Positions 38,075-47,548 of a stretch of 64,000 bases of DNA are shown here, in pieces; positions within the stretch are counted from its first letter, which is position 1; every line of letters begins with the position of its first letter. Location: contig NZ_JBFRFB010000003.1 in the NCBI RefSeq assembly GCF_052114605.1, positions 124,001 to 188,000 of the forward strand, in the 5' to 3' direction. Source of the DNA: Microvirga sp052114605 (GTDB taxonomy: Bacteria; Pseudomonadota; Alphaproteobacteria; Rhizobiales; Beijerinckiaceae). Made by a program: the position numbers and the translations under genes. The notes under the pieces were generated by a model, which did no database searches, was not told where the DNA came from, and saw only the letters and a program-made list of their open reading frames with translations.

Positions 38075-40321
38075 TCAGGCTCCTTGCAGGGCCGGCATAA
38101 TCGGCGTGGGTTGGTTGGGAGCAGGTTCCGGAAGGGCCTTCACTTTGCCAAGGCGAACCCGCAGCGCATTGAACGTCACGAGGCTCGACGATCCCGACAT
38201 GGCGAGAGCCGCAACGAGCGGGGTGACATAGCCGAGGAAAGCCAACGGGACCGCAATCAGATTGTAAACCAAGGCAATCAGCAGATTTTGGCGCATGAGG
38301 CTACGAGCGCGGCGTGCAATGACCAGAGCATCAAGCACTGGAGAAAGCTTTTCTCCCAGGAAAACAGCATCGGCATGGGCCTGCGTGAGGTCGGCAGCGG
38401 TGATGGGAGAGATGGACACGTCGGCAGCGGCGAGAGCCGGTGCATCGTTAAGGCCGTCGCCGATCATGATGATTTTGCGGCCCGATGCTTTCAGCCGTTC
38501 GAGTTCCGCGATCTTATCGGCCGGCTTGGCTCCGCCACGCCAATCAGTGATGCCGAGAGAAGCGGCAATTGGCGCTATAGCCTCGGGACGGTCGCCGGAC
38601 AGGATCCGGCAATCGATGCCGATATCGCGCAAGGCTTCGATGGTTATCACGGCATCGGGGCGAAGCGCCTGACGGACCATGAAAATTGCCCGTTCACACC
38701 CATATGAGAAGGCAATCATGGAGGCGTCCTTGGCTTCCACCGACGCCTCAGCTGCGAGGTCAACGGCATCGCAGAAGGCAGGACTGCCGATGCGAAGCTC
38801 GATCCCATCCATGATTACGCGAACGCCCTGACCTGCTTCTTCGGCAGCGTCCTCGAAGGGGCGGCGGTTCTTAGCCTCATGGGCGACGGCGACAGCGAGA
38901 GGGTGATGACTCGACAGGGCGAGCCGCGCTGCCGCTTCCAGAAGATCCGGGCGGATAGCTGTTGCATTTGCAACGCGCATTTCGGGGAGAGTGAGCGTGC
39001 CTGTCTTGTCAAAGACGATCGTATCGGCCTCCGCGAGACGTTCCAGGGCATCGCCGGAATTCAGAAATACGTTGGACCGGAAAAGGGCGCCCGATGCTAC
39101 GACCTGCACCACGGGCACGGCCAGTGCCAGAGCGCAGGGGCAAGTGATGATGAGCACGGCGACGGCGGTGATGACGGCATCATGCAAAGATGCGCCAAAA
39201 GCCATCCAGGTGATTGCTGTCATCGCGGCCGTGAGATGCACAACGGGTGCGTAGCGACGGGCGACTTTATCGGCCAGTTGGACATATCGCGACCTGGCGG
39301 CGGATGCTGTCTCGAGCAGTCGCTCGATTTCGTTCAGAAGCGTGCCGTTTTCAGCTGCGGTTACCTGAAGGGTCAGCGTGCCATTGAAGTTCATGCTGCC
39401 CGCATAGACATTTCTTCCGGTGCTTGCCTGCCAGCGCTGTGTCTCGCCGGTCACCAAGCTTTCATCGACCTCGGAGGAGCCGGACAGGATGACGCCGTCG
39501 ACGGCGATGCGCTCTCCCGCCCGAACGAGAACCTGGTCGCCCGGCTTCAAGGCGGCGGTCGGCACGAGGACGGGTTCGCCGGCCTCATCGATCCGGTGGG
39601 CGACCTCGGCTTTCAGTGCTGCGAGATTGCCCGCGACCGCGCGCGTTCTGCGGCGCATGGCCTGATCGAGATAACGGCCGCAGAGCAGGAAGAACAGCAG
39701 CATCACGACCGAGTCGAAATAGGTGTGCTCGGAGTGATTGATGGTTTCGATCACCGACATGATCAACGCAAGCAGAATGCCGATGGTGATCGGCACATCC
39801 ATGTTGGTGCGCCTCGCTTTCAGCGCGCCCAGAGCGCTGCGGAAGAACGGCTGCCCGGCATAAGCTACGGCCGGCAGAGCAATGAACGCGGCGAGCCAAT
39901 GGAAGAAATCCCGTGTCTCCGGCGTGATATCGGTGACGTTGCCCGACCACACGGAGACCGCTAGGAGCATGATGTTCATGGATGCGAAGCCTGCAATCGC
40001 AAGGCATTTCATCAGCCATTTAGCGCGGCGCGTCTCTTCCTCTTCCACAAGGCGCGCTTGGTAGGGGTGGGCACGGTAGCCGAGGCGCTGCAGCTCATCA
40101 AGAATGCAAGCAGGCGATGTTGCGCCCTCATGCCACTGAATGGCGAGCCGATGATTGGTGTAGTTGAGGCGGGCATCCACGATACCCGGCTGCTGGCACA
40201 ATCCACCCTCGATCTCGTCGATACACGCGGCGCAATCGATTCCCTCGATCGCCAGATCGAGATGGGACGTGCCGTCATCCTGATGCCTCACGAAAACCGA
40301 CAAATCGAGTTTGTCCGACAT
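38075..40321 (-). CDS. ccoI: copper-translocating P-type ATPase CcoI/FixI
   Basis: 748 residues from ATG 40321 (AGGAAG upstream); an open frame extends further but overlaps fixH. Order: an N-terminal metal-binding domain with GIDCAACIDE (CxxC), paired membrane helices, actuator TGE motif (SLVTGET), CPC ion-binding motif in ITCPCALALAVPV, phosphorylation site VFDKTGTLTLPE and hinge GDGLNDAPALAAADVS. These identify a P1B copper ATPase. The FixI/CcoI subtype exports Cu+ to the periplasmic side for cbb3 oxidase assembly rather than for detoxification. It is preceded by fixH and followed two bases later by ccoS. Confidence 0.95.
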   Translation of the reverse strand: MSDKLDLSVFVRHQDDGTSHLDLAIEGIDCAACIDEIEGGLCQQPGIVDARLNYTNHRLAIQWHEGATSPACILDELQRLGYRAHPYQARLVEEEETRRAKWLMKCLAIAGFASMNIMLLAVSVWSGNVTDITPETRDFFHWLAAFIALPAVAYAGQPFFRSALGALKARRTNMDVPITIGILLALIMSVIETINHSEHTYFDSVVMLLFFLLCGRYLDQAMRRRTRAVAGNLAALKAEVAHRIDEAGEPVLVPTAALKPGDQVLVRAGERIAVDGVILSGSSEVDESLVTGETQRWQASTGRNVYAGSMNFNGTLTLQVTAAENGTLLNEIERLLETASAARSRYVQLADKVARRYAPVVHLTAAMTAITWMAFGASLHDAVITAVAVLIITCPCALALAVPVVQVVASGALFRSNVFLNSGDALERLAEADTIVFDKTGTLTLPEMRVANATAIRPDLLEAAARLALSSHHPLAVAVAHEAKNRRPFEDAAEEAGQGVRVIMDGIELRIGSPAFCDAVDLAAEASVEAKDASMIAFSYGCERAIFMVRQALRPDAVITIEALRDIGIDCRILSGDRPEAIAPIAASLGITDWRGGAKPADKIAELERLKASGRKIIMIGDGLNDAPALAAADVSISPITAADLTQAHADAVFLGEKLSPVLDALVIARRARSLMRQNLLIALVYNLIAVPLAFLGYVTPLVAALAMSGSSSLVTFNALRVRLGKVKALPEPAPNQPTPIMPALQGA

Positions 40322-40332
40322 GGGATCGCTTC

Positions 40333-40830
40333 CTAGAGAGAGATGCGGCTTTTGGAGCGGAACAGAATTTCTTTGTCGCGTTTGAGGCTGATCACGAGGT
40401 CCCATTGGCCTTCGGGTAATACCGTGAGGCTTTCGAAATGGCCAGGAGCGGTCTCCACGAACTGAACAGGGACATCGCGCCGTTTGTCGGTGGGGTGAGC
40501 GAGGCGAATCTCGGTGGTCAGCCCGGAAAGAGGGGCCTGTTGAGCGTCACGCGCCGAGAGTGCAATTCGGCTTTCCGCGCCATGCTGAAGCCTCGCTTCA
40601 ACATTCCAATGAAGGGCATCTTGTGCGTGCGCGGCGGCAATGTCGTTTTTGAACGACAAGCCTGCCTTGTAAGAGCTTTCGGTTTCGACGCCGCTGAAGG
40701 TGGATAGGGCGACACGCACCATCACGAAATTCATGGCGAAGACAACGCCGAAGAAGCTTATGAAGCAGATCAGGACCGTGCGCCCGGTGATGACGCGGGG
40801 TGTGCTCGAAGCAGATGACAAGCTGGACAT
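40333..40830 (-). CDS. fixH: FixH/CcoH assembly protein
   Basis: 165 residues from ATG 40830, preceded by AGGATG; the nearest in-frame ATG at 40839 is too close to the ribosome site. One membrane helix (about 13-40, VLICFISFFGVVFAMNFVMV) is followed by a periplasmic domain with STFSGVETESSYKAGLSFKN, the family's most conserved block. FixH/CcoH stays with the cbb3 complex during assembly. It starts 13 bases after the fixG stop and precedes ccoI by 11 bases. Confidence 0.93.
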   Translation of the reverse strand: MSSLSSASSTPRVITGRTVLICFISFFGVVFAMNFVMVRVALSTFSGVETESSYKAGLSFKNDIAAAHAQDALHWNVEARLQHGAESRIALSARDAQQAPLSGLTTEIRLAHPTDKRRDVPVQFVETAPGHFESLTVLPEGQWDLVISLKRDKEILFRSKSRISL

Positions 40831-40843
40831 GGAAATCATCCTG

Positions 40844-42313
40844 TTAGGGCGCCTTGAAATGATCATTCATACGGGCGACGTCGCCGCTCGTCAGGTCCGT
40901 CAACGTGAAGTGAAGATCGGTCGAGGAGGGAAGCACGATCGCCTCAGAGGTGATAAGGACACGGGCTTCAAGGGTTTGATCGGGGCCGACCAGAAGGACG
41001 GCGCGGCCCTCCTGGTCGATCTCGCCGCCGACGATATCGAGTTTGGTATGGGACAGGCCATTGATGGTGAGAGCGTAGCGGCGCTCATCCAGGTTCTTGT
41101 TGGCGACGCGGATGGTGAAGCCGTTCCGGATCGAGCCGTCCGACAGGCGGACAAAGAGGGGGTTGCGATCATGCATGACGCTCAAGTAGCTGCTCTGGCG
41201 CATGGCCAGCGATCCGATCATGATCGCGCCGACGACAGCGATGATGCCGACGTAGAAGAGGGTGCGGGGGCGAACGATGCGGCGAACTTCGGGCTGCCTG
41301 TCCATCCTAGCCTTTACGTTCATGTCCGTATCGTAGGCGATCAGATCGGAGGGGCGTCCGATCTTGGCCATCACGTTATTGCAGGCGTCGATGCACAGGC
41401 CGCACTGAATGCAGTCCAACTGCAATCCCTTGCGGATATCGACGCCCGTCGGGCATACCGCAACGCATTGATCGCAGTCGATGCAATCGCCTGCGGGAAG
41501 TCCCTGCTTGCGCAAAACCTCGTTTTTCTTCATCGAGCCGCGCGGCTCGCCGCGGTCATAGCGATAGGTGACGTTGAGAGCGTACTCATCGGTCAGCGCA
41601 GCCTGGATGCGAGGCCATGGGCACATAAAGGTGCAGACCTGCTCACGCATGAAGCCCGCGAGGGTGTAGGTCGTGAAGGTGAGGATGCCGATCCAGACAT
41701 AGGCCAGGAACGAGGCCTGGAAGGTGGCGAGTTCGTAGACGAGGGTCGGCGCATCGGAGAAGTAGAGAACCCATGCGCCGCCTGTCCACCAGGCGATCAT
41801 CAGCCAGATGAAGTGCTTCAGGGTTTTCTGTGCTAGCGCTTTAGCGGTGAGCTTCTCCTTATCTTTGCGCATCCGCTCTCGGCGGTCGCCTTCGATGAAG
41901 CGCTCCACCGCATAGAACAGGTCTGTCCATACCGTCTGCGGGCAAAGGTAGCCGCACCAGAGACGGCCAGCCACCGCATTCATGAGAAAGAGGGTAAGGG
42001 CGGCCAGGACCAGGAGGCCGGTGAGGTAATAGACTTCCTGCGGCCAGATTTCGATGAAGAAGAAATAGAAGCGGCCATTGGCGAGATCGATTAGGATGGC
42101 CTGGCTGGGCGCATTCGGTCCACGATCCCACCGGATGAAGGGCAGGAAATAATAGATGCCGAGTGTGATGGCGAGGACGATCCATTTGATGGTGCGGAAT
42201 CGTCCCTTCACGGCCTGAGGATAGATCTGCTTGCGGGGAGCAAAGAGCGGAGCATCATCGGCGGAGGCCGGTGAAGTCGGGGAAATCGGTTGGGGGAGTG
42301 GGGCGTCAGCCAT
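40844..42313 (-). CDS. fixG: FixG/CcoG membrane iron-sulfur protein
   Basis: 489 residues from ATG 42313. Upstream in-frame starts at 42394 and 42433 would place the FixK box at 42377-42390 inside or beyond the reading frame, so the shorter start fits the promoter; ATG 42331 is a further option. Membrane segments occur in the N-terminal half (FRTIKWIVLAITLGIYYFLP and others), with cytoplasmic-side clusters GRLWCGYLCPQTVW, then ferredoxin motifs DCIDCDQCVAVCPTG and LDCIQCGLCIDACNN. The C-terminal ~120 residues are an Ig-like domain. CcoG is reported to reduce Cu2+ during cbb3 maturation. It lies about 140 bases after ccoP. Confidence 0.93.
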   Translation of the reverse strand: MADAPLPQPISPTSPASADDAPLFAPRKQIYPQAVKGRFRTIKWIVLAITLGIYYFLPFIRWDRGPNAPSQAILIDLANGRFYFFFIEIWPQEVYYLTGLLVLAALTLFLMNAVAGRLWCGYLCPQTVWTDLFYAVERFIEGDRRERMRKDKEKLTAKALAQKTLKHFIWLMIAWWTGGAWVLYFSDAPTLVYELATFQASFLAYVWIGILTFTTYTLAGFMREQVCTFMCPWPRIQAALTDEYALNVTYRYDRGEPRGSMKKNEVLRKQGLPAGDCIDCDQCVAVCPTGVDIRKGLQLDCIQCGLCIDACNNVMAKIGRPSDLIAYDTDMNVKARMDRQPEVRRIVRPRTLFYVGIIAVVGAIMIGSLAMRQSSYLSVMHDRNPLFVRLSDGSIRNGFTIRVANKNLDERRYALTINGLSHTKLDIVGGEIDQEGRAVLLVGPDQTLEARVLITSEAIVLPSSTDLHFTLTDLTSGDVARMNDHFKAP

Positions 42314-42376
42314 CGAATCCGTCGCAATCATCTCATCGAAGAGACTTCGGAATACGACGGGACCGGCTGCAGCGCC

Positions 42377-42390
42377 TTGATTTGAGTCAA
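42377..42390 (-). promoter_or_regulatory. FixK/FNR box upstream of fixG
   Basis: TTGAT-TTGA-GTCAA: both half-sites of the TTGAN-N4-NTCAA anaerobox are present. Its centre is 70 bases before ATG 42313, so an internal FixK-dependent promoter for fixGHIS-ccoA is likely, with transcription expected to start near 42342 if the box is centred at -41.5. Confidence 0.8.
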
Positions 42391-42453
42391 GCATCGGTCG
42401 GAGATTGCCCTCCGGCCGATGCGGTTGTTGCAAAGATGTTGTTTCGCTCAGGC

Positions 42454-43335
42454 TCAGCGTTGGTTGCCGCCGAGTGAGTGAACATAGAGCGTCAGCGCCT
42501 TGATCGTGGTGTCGTCCAGACGCCCGTGCCAGGTCGGCATGACGCCGCCACGGCCATTCATGAGACCCTCGGTGATCGCGGCCTTGTCAGAGCCGAAGAG
42601 CCAAATTTTGTCGGCCAGGTTCGGCGCACCCATGTCCTGATTGCCGAGGCCTTGCTCGCCATGGCATGCGGCGCAGTTCTCGGCGAAGACCTTGGCGCCG
42701 AAAGCAAGATCGGCGCCTTTTTCCGTGGAGAGCCCCGACAGAGAGCGGACATAGTCGGCCACCTGCGAGATCTCCTCTCGTTTGAGTATTCCATCTCGGC
42801 CAAAGGCGGGCATGGTGCCTGCGTGGCCCTGATCATTGGTCGAGCGTGCGCCGTAGCGGATCGTATGCTCGATCTGTGTGAGCGAGCCTCCCCACAGCCA
42901 ATCGTCGTCGTTCAGGTTCGGATAGCCCTTGGCGCCCGCGCCACCCGCGCCGTGGCAGGGAGCGCAATTGTCGCCGAAGGATGCTTTGCCCTGAGCGCGG
43001 GCAAAGGTGAACATCTCCGGGGCCTGCTGGATCTGTTCGAGCGAGCTTGCGGCAAGCTTTGCCGTCATGCCCGAACGGTGTTCTTTCAGCTGCGCGAGAT
43101 CCACCTCGATAGCCTCGCGCGAATGCCAGGCGAGGGCGCCCTTGGTGTAGGACGACACCAGCGGCCATGCCGGATAGGCGATGCAATAGGCGATGGCCCA
43201 GACGATGGTGAGATAGAAGGTCCACAGCCACCAGCGCGGCAGCGGATTGTTGAGCTCCTGGATGTCATCCCAGCTATGCCCGGTGGTGGTCACGCCTGTG
43301 ACGGTATCGACCTGCTCGTGTGTCTCATGAGCCAT
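42454..43335 (-). CDS. ccoP: cbb3 oxidase dihaem subunit CcoP
   Basis: 293 residues from ATG 43335, with AAGGAGG nine bases upstream. One membrane helix (about 36-58, WLWTFYLTIVWAIAYCIAY) anchors a periplasmic part with two cytochrome c motifs, CAPCH and CAACH, each with its distal Met region (GTMPAFG and GVMPTWHG). CcoP passes electrons from soluble cytochrome c to CcoO and the active site. It begins four bases after the ccoQ stop, in ccoNOQP order. Confidence 0.96.
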   Translation of the reverse strand: MAHETHEQVDTVTGVTTTGHSWDDIQELNNPLPRWWLWTFYLTIVWAIAYCIAYPAWPLVSSYTKGALAWHSREAIEVDLAQLKEHRSGMTAKLAASSLEQIQQAPEMFTFARAQGKASFGDNCAPCHGAGGAGAKGYPNLNDDDWLWGGSLTQIEHTIRYGARSTNDQGHAGTMPAFGRDGILKREEISQVADYVRSLSGLSTEKGADLAFGAKVFAENCAACHGEQGLGNQDMGAPNLADKIWLFGSDKAAITEGLMNGRGGVMPTWHGRLDDTTIKALTLYVHSLGGNQR

Positions 43336-43339
43336 GGGA

Positions 43340-43495
43340 TCAGTCCTCCTTGAGAGGCATGCGTGCGGCCTCGTCGAAGCGGGCCTTCCGCGAGGGAGCG
43401 AGGGCATAGATCAGCACCACCAGGAAGACGGCGACGAAGTACAGGAGCCCCCAGGTCTGGGCGAGTTCAGCGAAGAATTTGTATGCGGCCGGCAT
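43340..43495 (-). CDS. ccoQ: cbb3 oxidase small subunit CcoQ
   Basis: 51 residues (starts MPAAYKFFAELAQTWGLLYF, ends MPLKED). One membrane helix runs about 14-32, followed by ALAPSRKARFDEAA, the typical basic-then-acidic tail. CcoQ stabilises the CcoNOQP complex. It lies between ccoO (12-base gap) and ccoP (4-base gap). Confidence 0.94.
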   Translation of the reverse strand: MPAAYKFFAELAQTWGLLYFVAVFLVVLIYALAPSRKARFDEAARMPLKED

Positions 43496-43507
43496 GATCG
43501 ATCGTCC

Positions 43508-44242
43508 TCAGCGCACGTTGGCCTTGTTGTCGTACAGTTTGAAATCCACCTGCGTGCCCAGCATCTGCAGGTAGGCGATGAGAGCATCCGCTTCCGTCAC
43601 CTTCTGCGGGTTGCCGTCGAAGTTGCGCGACTGAGCGTTGGGATAACGCTTGGCGAGTTCGGCGGTGTTGGGATCATCCGCGTTGGCTTGTGTGCGGATG
43701 TCGCTCTCGGCCCTTTTGATCATGTCCTCGTCATAAGGAACGCCAAGGGTCGCCTGAACCTTCAATTCATTCGCGACAGCGGACACATCCAGCTCGGTTT
43801 TCTCAAGCCAAGGATAGCTCGGCATGATCGAGCCCGGCACAACGGCGCGCGGATCGTTCAGGTGATCGCGGTGCCAATCGTCCGAGTACTTGTTGCCGAG
43901 GCGCGCGAGATCGGGACCTGTGCGCTTGGAGCCCCACTGGAACGGTCGGTCGTACATGCTCTCGGCAGCGAGGGAGTAATGCCCATAGCGCTCCACCTCG
44001 TCGCGCAGCGGGCGCACCATCTGGCTGTGGCAGTTGTAGCAGCCTTCGCGCACATAGATGTTGCGGCCGGCCAATTCGAGCGGGGTGTAGGGCCTGATGC
44101 CCTCCACCTTCTCGATGGTGCTTTTCAGGTAGAATAGGGGAACGATCTCCACGAGGCCGCCGATCGCGATGACGAACAGCACACCGATGATGAGGATGAT
44201 CGAGTTGGTCTCGAAGATCTTGTGACGGGACCAGATTGACAT
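43508..44242 (-). CDS. ccoO: cbb3 oxidase monohaem subunit CcoO
   Basis: 244 residues. An N-terminal membrane helix (about 13-33) is followed by the cytochrome c motif CYNCH within YVREGCYNCHSQMVRPLRDE, and the region PGSIMPSYPW supplies the axial Met. This subunit carries electrons from CcoP to CcoN. The length is typical. It begins 11 bases after the ccoN stop in the same operon. Confidence 0.96.
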   Translation of the reverse strand: MSIWSRHKIFETNSIILIIGVLFVIAIGGLVEIVPLFYLKSTIEKVEGIRPYTPLELAGRNIYVREGCYNCHSQMVRPLRDEVERYGHYSLAAESMYDRPFQWGSKRTGPDLARLGNKYSDDWHRDHLNDPRAVVPGSIMPSYPWLEKTELDVSAVANELKVQATLGVPYDEDMIKRAESDIRTQANADDPNTAELAKRYPNAQSRNFDGNPQKVTEADALIAYLQMLGTQVDFKLYDNKANVR

Positions 44243-44253
44243 GGTCGATTCCT

Positions 44254-45918
44254 TTACTCAGCGGCGACGAGTGCCGGTTGCGCCGGAAGGGCTTCTTCAG
44301 CGGCGGACTCGGCGGAGGTGATCGTCTTCCAGATGTTCCAGGCCATGATCAGACTGCCTGCCACGAAGAAGGCACCGCCGAGGGCGCGGATGAGGTAGTA
44401 GGGGTGCATGGCTTCCACCGTTTCGATGAACGAGTACTCAAGGAAGCCGAGGCCGGTATAGGCGCGCCACATGAGGCCCTGAAGGATGCCTGCGACCCAC
44501 ATCGACGAGATGTACAGAACAATGCCGAGGGTGGAGATCCAGAAGTGCCAGGAGACGGCCTTCATAGAATACAGCTCCCTCTTGTTCCACAGCCACGGAA
44601 CGAGGCAGTAGATCGCGCCGAATGAGATATAGGCGACCCAACCGAGAGCGCCGGCATGAACGTGGCCGATGGTCCAGTCGGTGTAGTGAGACAGGGAGTT
44701 TACGGCCTTCACGGACATGAGCGGGCCTTCGAAGGTAGCCATGCCATAGAAGGCAACCGACACCACCATCAGGCGCAGCACCGGGTCCGTACGAAGCTTG
44801 TCCCAGGCGCCGGAGAGGGTCATGAGGCCGTTGATCATGCCGCCCCAGGAGGGCATCCACAGCATGATGGAGAAGACCATGCCCAGCGTCTGCGCCCAAT
44901 CGGGCAATGCGGTGTAATGCAGGTGGTGCGGGCCCGCCCAGATATACATGAAGATCAGGGCCCAGAAGTGGATGATCGACAGACGGTAGGAATAGACCGG
45001 TCGCTCGGCCCGCTTCGGAATGAAGTAGTACATGATGGCGAGGAAACCGGCGGTGAGGAAGAAGCCCACTGCGTTGTGGCCGTACCACCACTGCACCATG
45101 GCATCCTGCACGCCCGACCATACGATGTAGCTCTTCGGCGAGAAGATCGAGACGGGGATCGTCGCGTTGTTGCCGAGGTGCAGGACCGCGATGGTCAGAA
45201 TGAAGGCGAGGTAGAACCAGTTCGCCACATAGATATGGGGTTCCTTCCGGCGCATGACGGTACCGAGGAACACGAGGAAATACGTAACCCACACGACGGT
45301 CAGGAAGAGATCGGCATACCATTCCGGCTCGGCATATTCCTTGCCCTGCGTGATGCCGAGCAGGTATCCCGTGCCGGCGATCACGATGAAAAAGTTGTAG
45401 CCGAGCACCACGAACCACGGTGCAATGTCGCCGACCATGCGAGCACGGCAGGTGCGCTGCACCACGTAGAAGGACGACGCGATCAGCACGTTGCCGCCGA
45501 AGGCGAAGATCACCGCCGATGTGTGCAGGGGCCGCATGCGTCCGAAGGACAGCCATGCCGTGTCGAAGTTCAGAGACGGGAGAGCGAGCTGAAGCGCGAT
45601 GAGAAGGCCGATGGTGAAACCGGCGACGCCCCAGATCACGGAGGCGATGGTCGCGAACTTCACAGGGCCCATGTTGTAGTTGGGTTTACCGTTGATCGTC
45701 AGCGGCGGCAAGTCGGCAGGACGCTCGTAATAGCGATTGATGATGAAAAATGTCGCCGCGATGCTTGCCGCGGCAAACAGATAAGCATGGAAGGCGTATT
45801 CAGGCGTATAGGCCTTCGCCGCGATGATAATGCTCAGGAAAGCCAGAGATGCGAAGGTAAGGGCTGATCCTGCTTCGCCAAAGGTCATTCCCTTGGAGGG
45901 TGCTGCCGTGTGAGCCAT
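44254..45918 (-). CDS. ccoN: cbb3 oxidase catalytic subunit CcoN
   Basis: 554 residues with about twelve membrane helices. Haem and CuB ligands are visible: PLHTSAVIFAFGGN (low-spin haem His), QWWYGHNAVGFFLT (CuB His plus the Tyr region), GPHHLHYTALPDW (two adjacent His) and DWTIGHVHAGALGW (haem His pair). CcoN holds haem b and the haem b3-CuB oxygen-reduction site with very high O2 affinity. A perfect FixK box lies 84 bases upstream, so expression should be microaerobic. It heads ccoNOQP. Confidence 0.97.
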   Translation of the reverse strand: MAHTAAPSKGMTFGEAGSALTFASLAFLSIIIAAKAYTPEYAFHAYLFAAASIAATFFIINRYYERPADLPPLTINGKPNYNMGPVKFATIASVIWGVAGFTIGLLIALQLALPSLNFDTAWLSFGRMRPLHTSAVIFAFGGNVLIASSFYVVQRTCRARMVGDIAPWFVVLGYNFFIVIAGTGYLLGITQGKEYAEPEWYADLFLTVVWVTYFLVFLGTVMRRKEPHIYVANWFYLAFILTIAVLHLGNNATIPVSIFSPKSYIVWSGVQDAMVQWWYGHNAVGFFLTAGFLAIMYYFIPKRAERPVYSYRLSIIHFWALIFMYIWAGPHHLHYTALPDWAQTLGMVFSIMLWMPSWGGMINGLMTLSGAWDKLRTDPVLRLMVVSVAFYGMATFEGPLMSVKAVNSLSHYTDWTIGHVHAGALGWVAYISFGAIYCLVPWLWNKRELYSMKAVSWHFWISTLGIVLYISSMWVAGILQGLMWRAYTGLGFLEYSFIETVEAMHPYYLIRALGGAFFVAGSLIMAWNIWKTITSAESAAEEALPAQPALVAAE

Positions 45919-46001
45919 AGGTCTCGACCGTTCTTGAATGAGGCGAGGCCCTGAGCTTCGCCTTCAGGTTCCCTGTCTAGGAGGGGGGAGGGGAAGGGGC
46001 A

Positions 46002-46015
46002 TTGATGCAAATCAA
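46002..46015 (-). promoter_or_regulatory. FixK/FNR box upstream of ccoN
   Basis: TTGATGCAAATCAA is a perfect TTGAT-N4-ATCAA anaerobox, centred about 90 bases before the ccoN ATG and just after the hemN stop. It fits a class II FixK-activated promoter for ccoNOQP. Confidence 0.9.
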
Positions 46016-46051
46016 TCTGAGCCATAGGCTCGGCTTTTGCCCCTTGTTGGA

Positions 46052-47386
46052 TCAGACCGCGCGCGAATGCCGGGCGGCTCCGGCCTCCAGATGCCGGTCG
46101 AAAACGGCGCAGACATTGCGCACCAGCAGGCGGCTTTCCTCGGGGATTTGGAGGACCAGACCGTCGCGCTTCACCAAGCCGTCACGGGCAAGTTCATCGA
46201 TTTCCGCCAGTTCTCGAGTGAAGTCGGCGGCAGCGCCGATCTCATCGAGGTCGATGGTAAAATCGCACATCAGGCGCTCGATGATGCTGCGGCGGAGCCG
46301 ATCATCCTCGGTCAGGGCGACACCGCGAGCGGTGGCGAGGCGCCCTTCACTGATAGCCTCCCGATATCCGGCCGTCGTCGCAGAATTCTGGACATAGCCC
46401 TGCGGCAAGGAGCCGATGGCGCATGTCCCGAAACCTATCAGGGCCGTTGCCTCATCGGTCGTGTAGCCTTGGAAGTTGCGATGAAGGCGCCCCTCGCGCT
46501 GGCGCAGAGCGAGTGCATCCGTGGGCTTTGCAAAGTGGTCTATGCCGATCTGGACATAGCCTGCACCCAGAAGGGCAATTGCAGCCGCCGTGCTTTGCTC
46601 GACCCGCTGAATGGCATCGGGCAACGCCGCTTCGGGCAAAAGCGTCTGATGGCGCTTCATCCATGGAACATGCGCATAGCCGAACAGCGCAATGCGATCA
46701 GGATCGAGCAGTAGTGCACGCTCGACGGAGCGAGTGACGCTCTCTCTCGTCTGATAGGGAAGGCCATACATCAGATCGAGGTTGAGGCCGGTCACGCCTG
46801 CATGTCGTAGCCAAGCGGCAACCTTCGACGTCTGCTCGAAGGATTGAACACGCTTGATCGTCTCCTGCACTTTCGGATCGAAATCCTGCACGCCGAGGCT
46901 CGCACGGTTGAGGCCCGAGGCGGCCAGGACCTCGACATGCTCCAGAGTGAGAGTCCTCGGGTCGATCTCGACTGCGATTTCCGCATCTTTTCGGATCTGG
47001 AAAGCGCGCTCGAGCCTGTCCATGATGCGCTTCAGGTCGCTTGCGGACAGAATGGTCGGTGTGCCGCCGCCCCAATGGATATGGCTGACATTCATGCGGC
47101 GCGGGAGATGCTGCGCCACACGTTCGATCTCACGCTCCAGAAGCTCCACGTAGGACGCGACGGCTTTGTAGCTCCGTGCAACAGTCGTGTTGCAGCCGCA
47201 ATAAAGGCACAGCTCCGCGCAGAAGGGCACATGCAGATAGAGGGACAGGGCCGTGTCGGAAGAGAGCTCCGACAGCCAGACCGCATAGGTTTCAGCCGAC
47301 ACGTCAGGCTTGAAATGCGGTGCGGTCGGGTAGCTTGTATAGCGTGGAACACGCTGATCGTAGCGGGCAATGAGCTCTGGCGTCAT
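46052..47386 (-). CDS. hemN: oxygen-independent coproporphyrinogen III oxidase
   Basis: 444 residues from ATG 47386 (MTPELIARYDQRVPRYTSYP), the usual HemN N-terminus; ATG 47413 is in frame but only nine bases from the FixK box. The radical-SAM motif is C-AEL-C-LY-C (CAELCLYCGC), followed by HWGGGTPT and the family block MYGLPYQT. HemN makes protoporphyrinogen IX without O2, keeping haem supply going when the cbb3 oxidase is induced. It lies upstream of ccoNOQP on the same strand, but each has its own FixK box. Confidence 0.94.
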   Translation of the reverse strand: MTPELIARYDQRVPRYTSYPTAPHFKPDVSAETYAVWLSELSSDTALSLYLHVPFCAELCLYCGCNTTVARSYKAVASYVELLEREIERVAQHLPRRMNVSHIHWGGGTPTILSASDLKRIMDRLERAFQIRKDAEIAVEIDPRTLTLEHVEVLAASGLNRASLGVQDFDPKVQETIKRVQSFEQTSKVAAWLRHAGVTGLNLDLMYGLPYQTRESVTRSVERALLLDPDRIALFGYAHVPWMKRHQTLLPEAALPDAIQRVEQSTAAAIALLGAGYVQIGIDHFAKPTDALALRQREGRLHRNFQGYTTDEATALIGFGTCAIGSLPQGYVQNSATTAGYREAISEGRLATARGVALTEDDRLRRSIIERLMCDFTIDLDEIGAAADFTRELAEIDELARDGLVKRDGLVLQIPEESRLLVRNVCAVFDRHLEAGAARHSRAV

Positions 47387-47421
47387 AACGTTGTGTTTGC
47401 CGCGCCTCGGCATTTCTAGCC

Positions 47422-47435
47422 TTGATCTGGATCAA
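47422..47435 (-). promoter_or_regulatory. FixK/FNR box upstream of hemN
   Basis: TTGATCTGGATCAA is a perfect anaerobox. Its centre (47428.5) lies about 42 bases before ATG 47386, so a class II start site would fall at or next to the start codon. This supports the shorter hemN start and suggests a leaderless or near-leaderless message. Confidence 0.88.
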
Positions 47436-47548
47436 CCCCGGCTCCCGAGCATTCGGGGGTAGGATCCGGCAACGGCTTGAAGGCGCCGCATTCTCCGCCA
47501 TCTTCAGTATCTGGCCTTGTTCGGGCCGGACGGTATGAGGAGTTCTCG

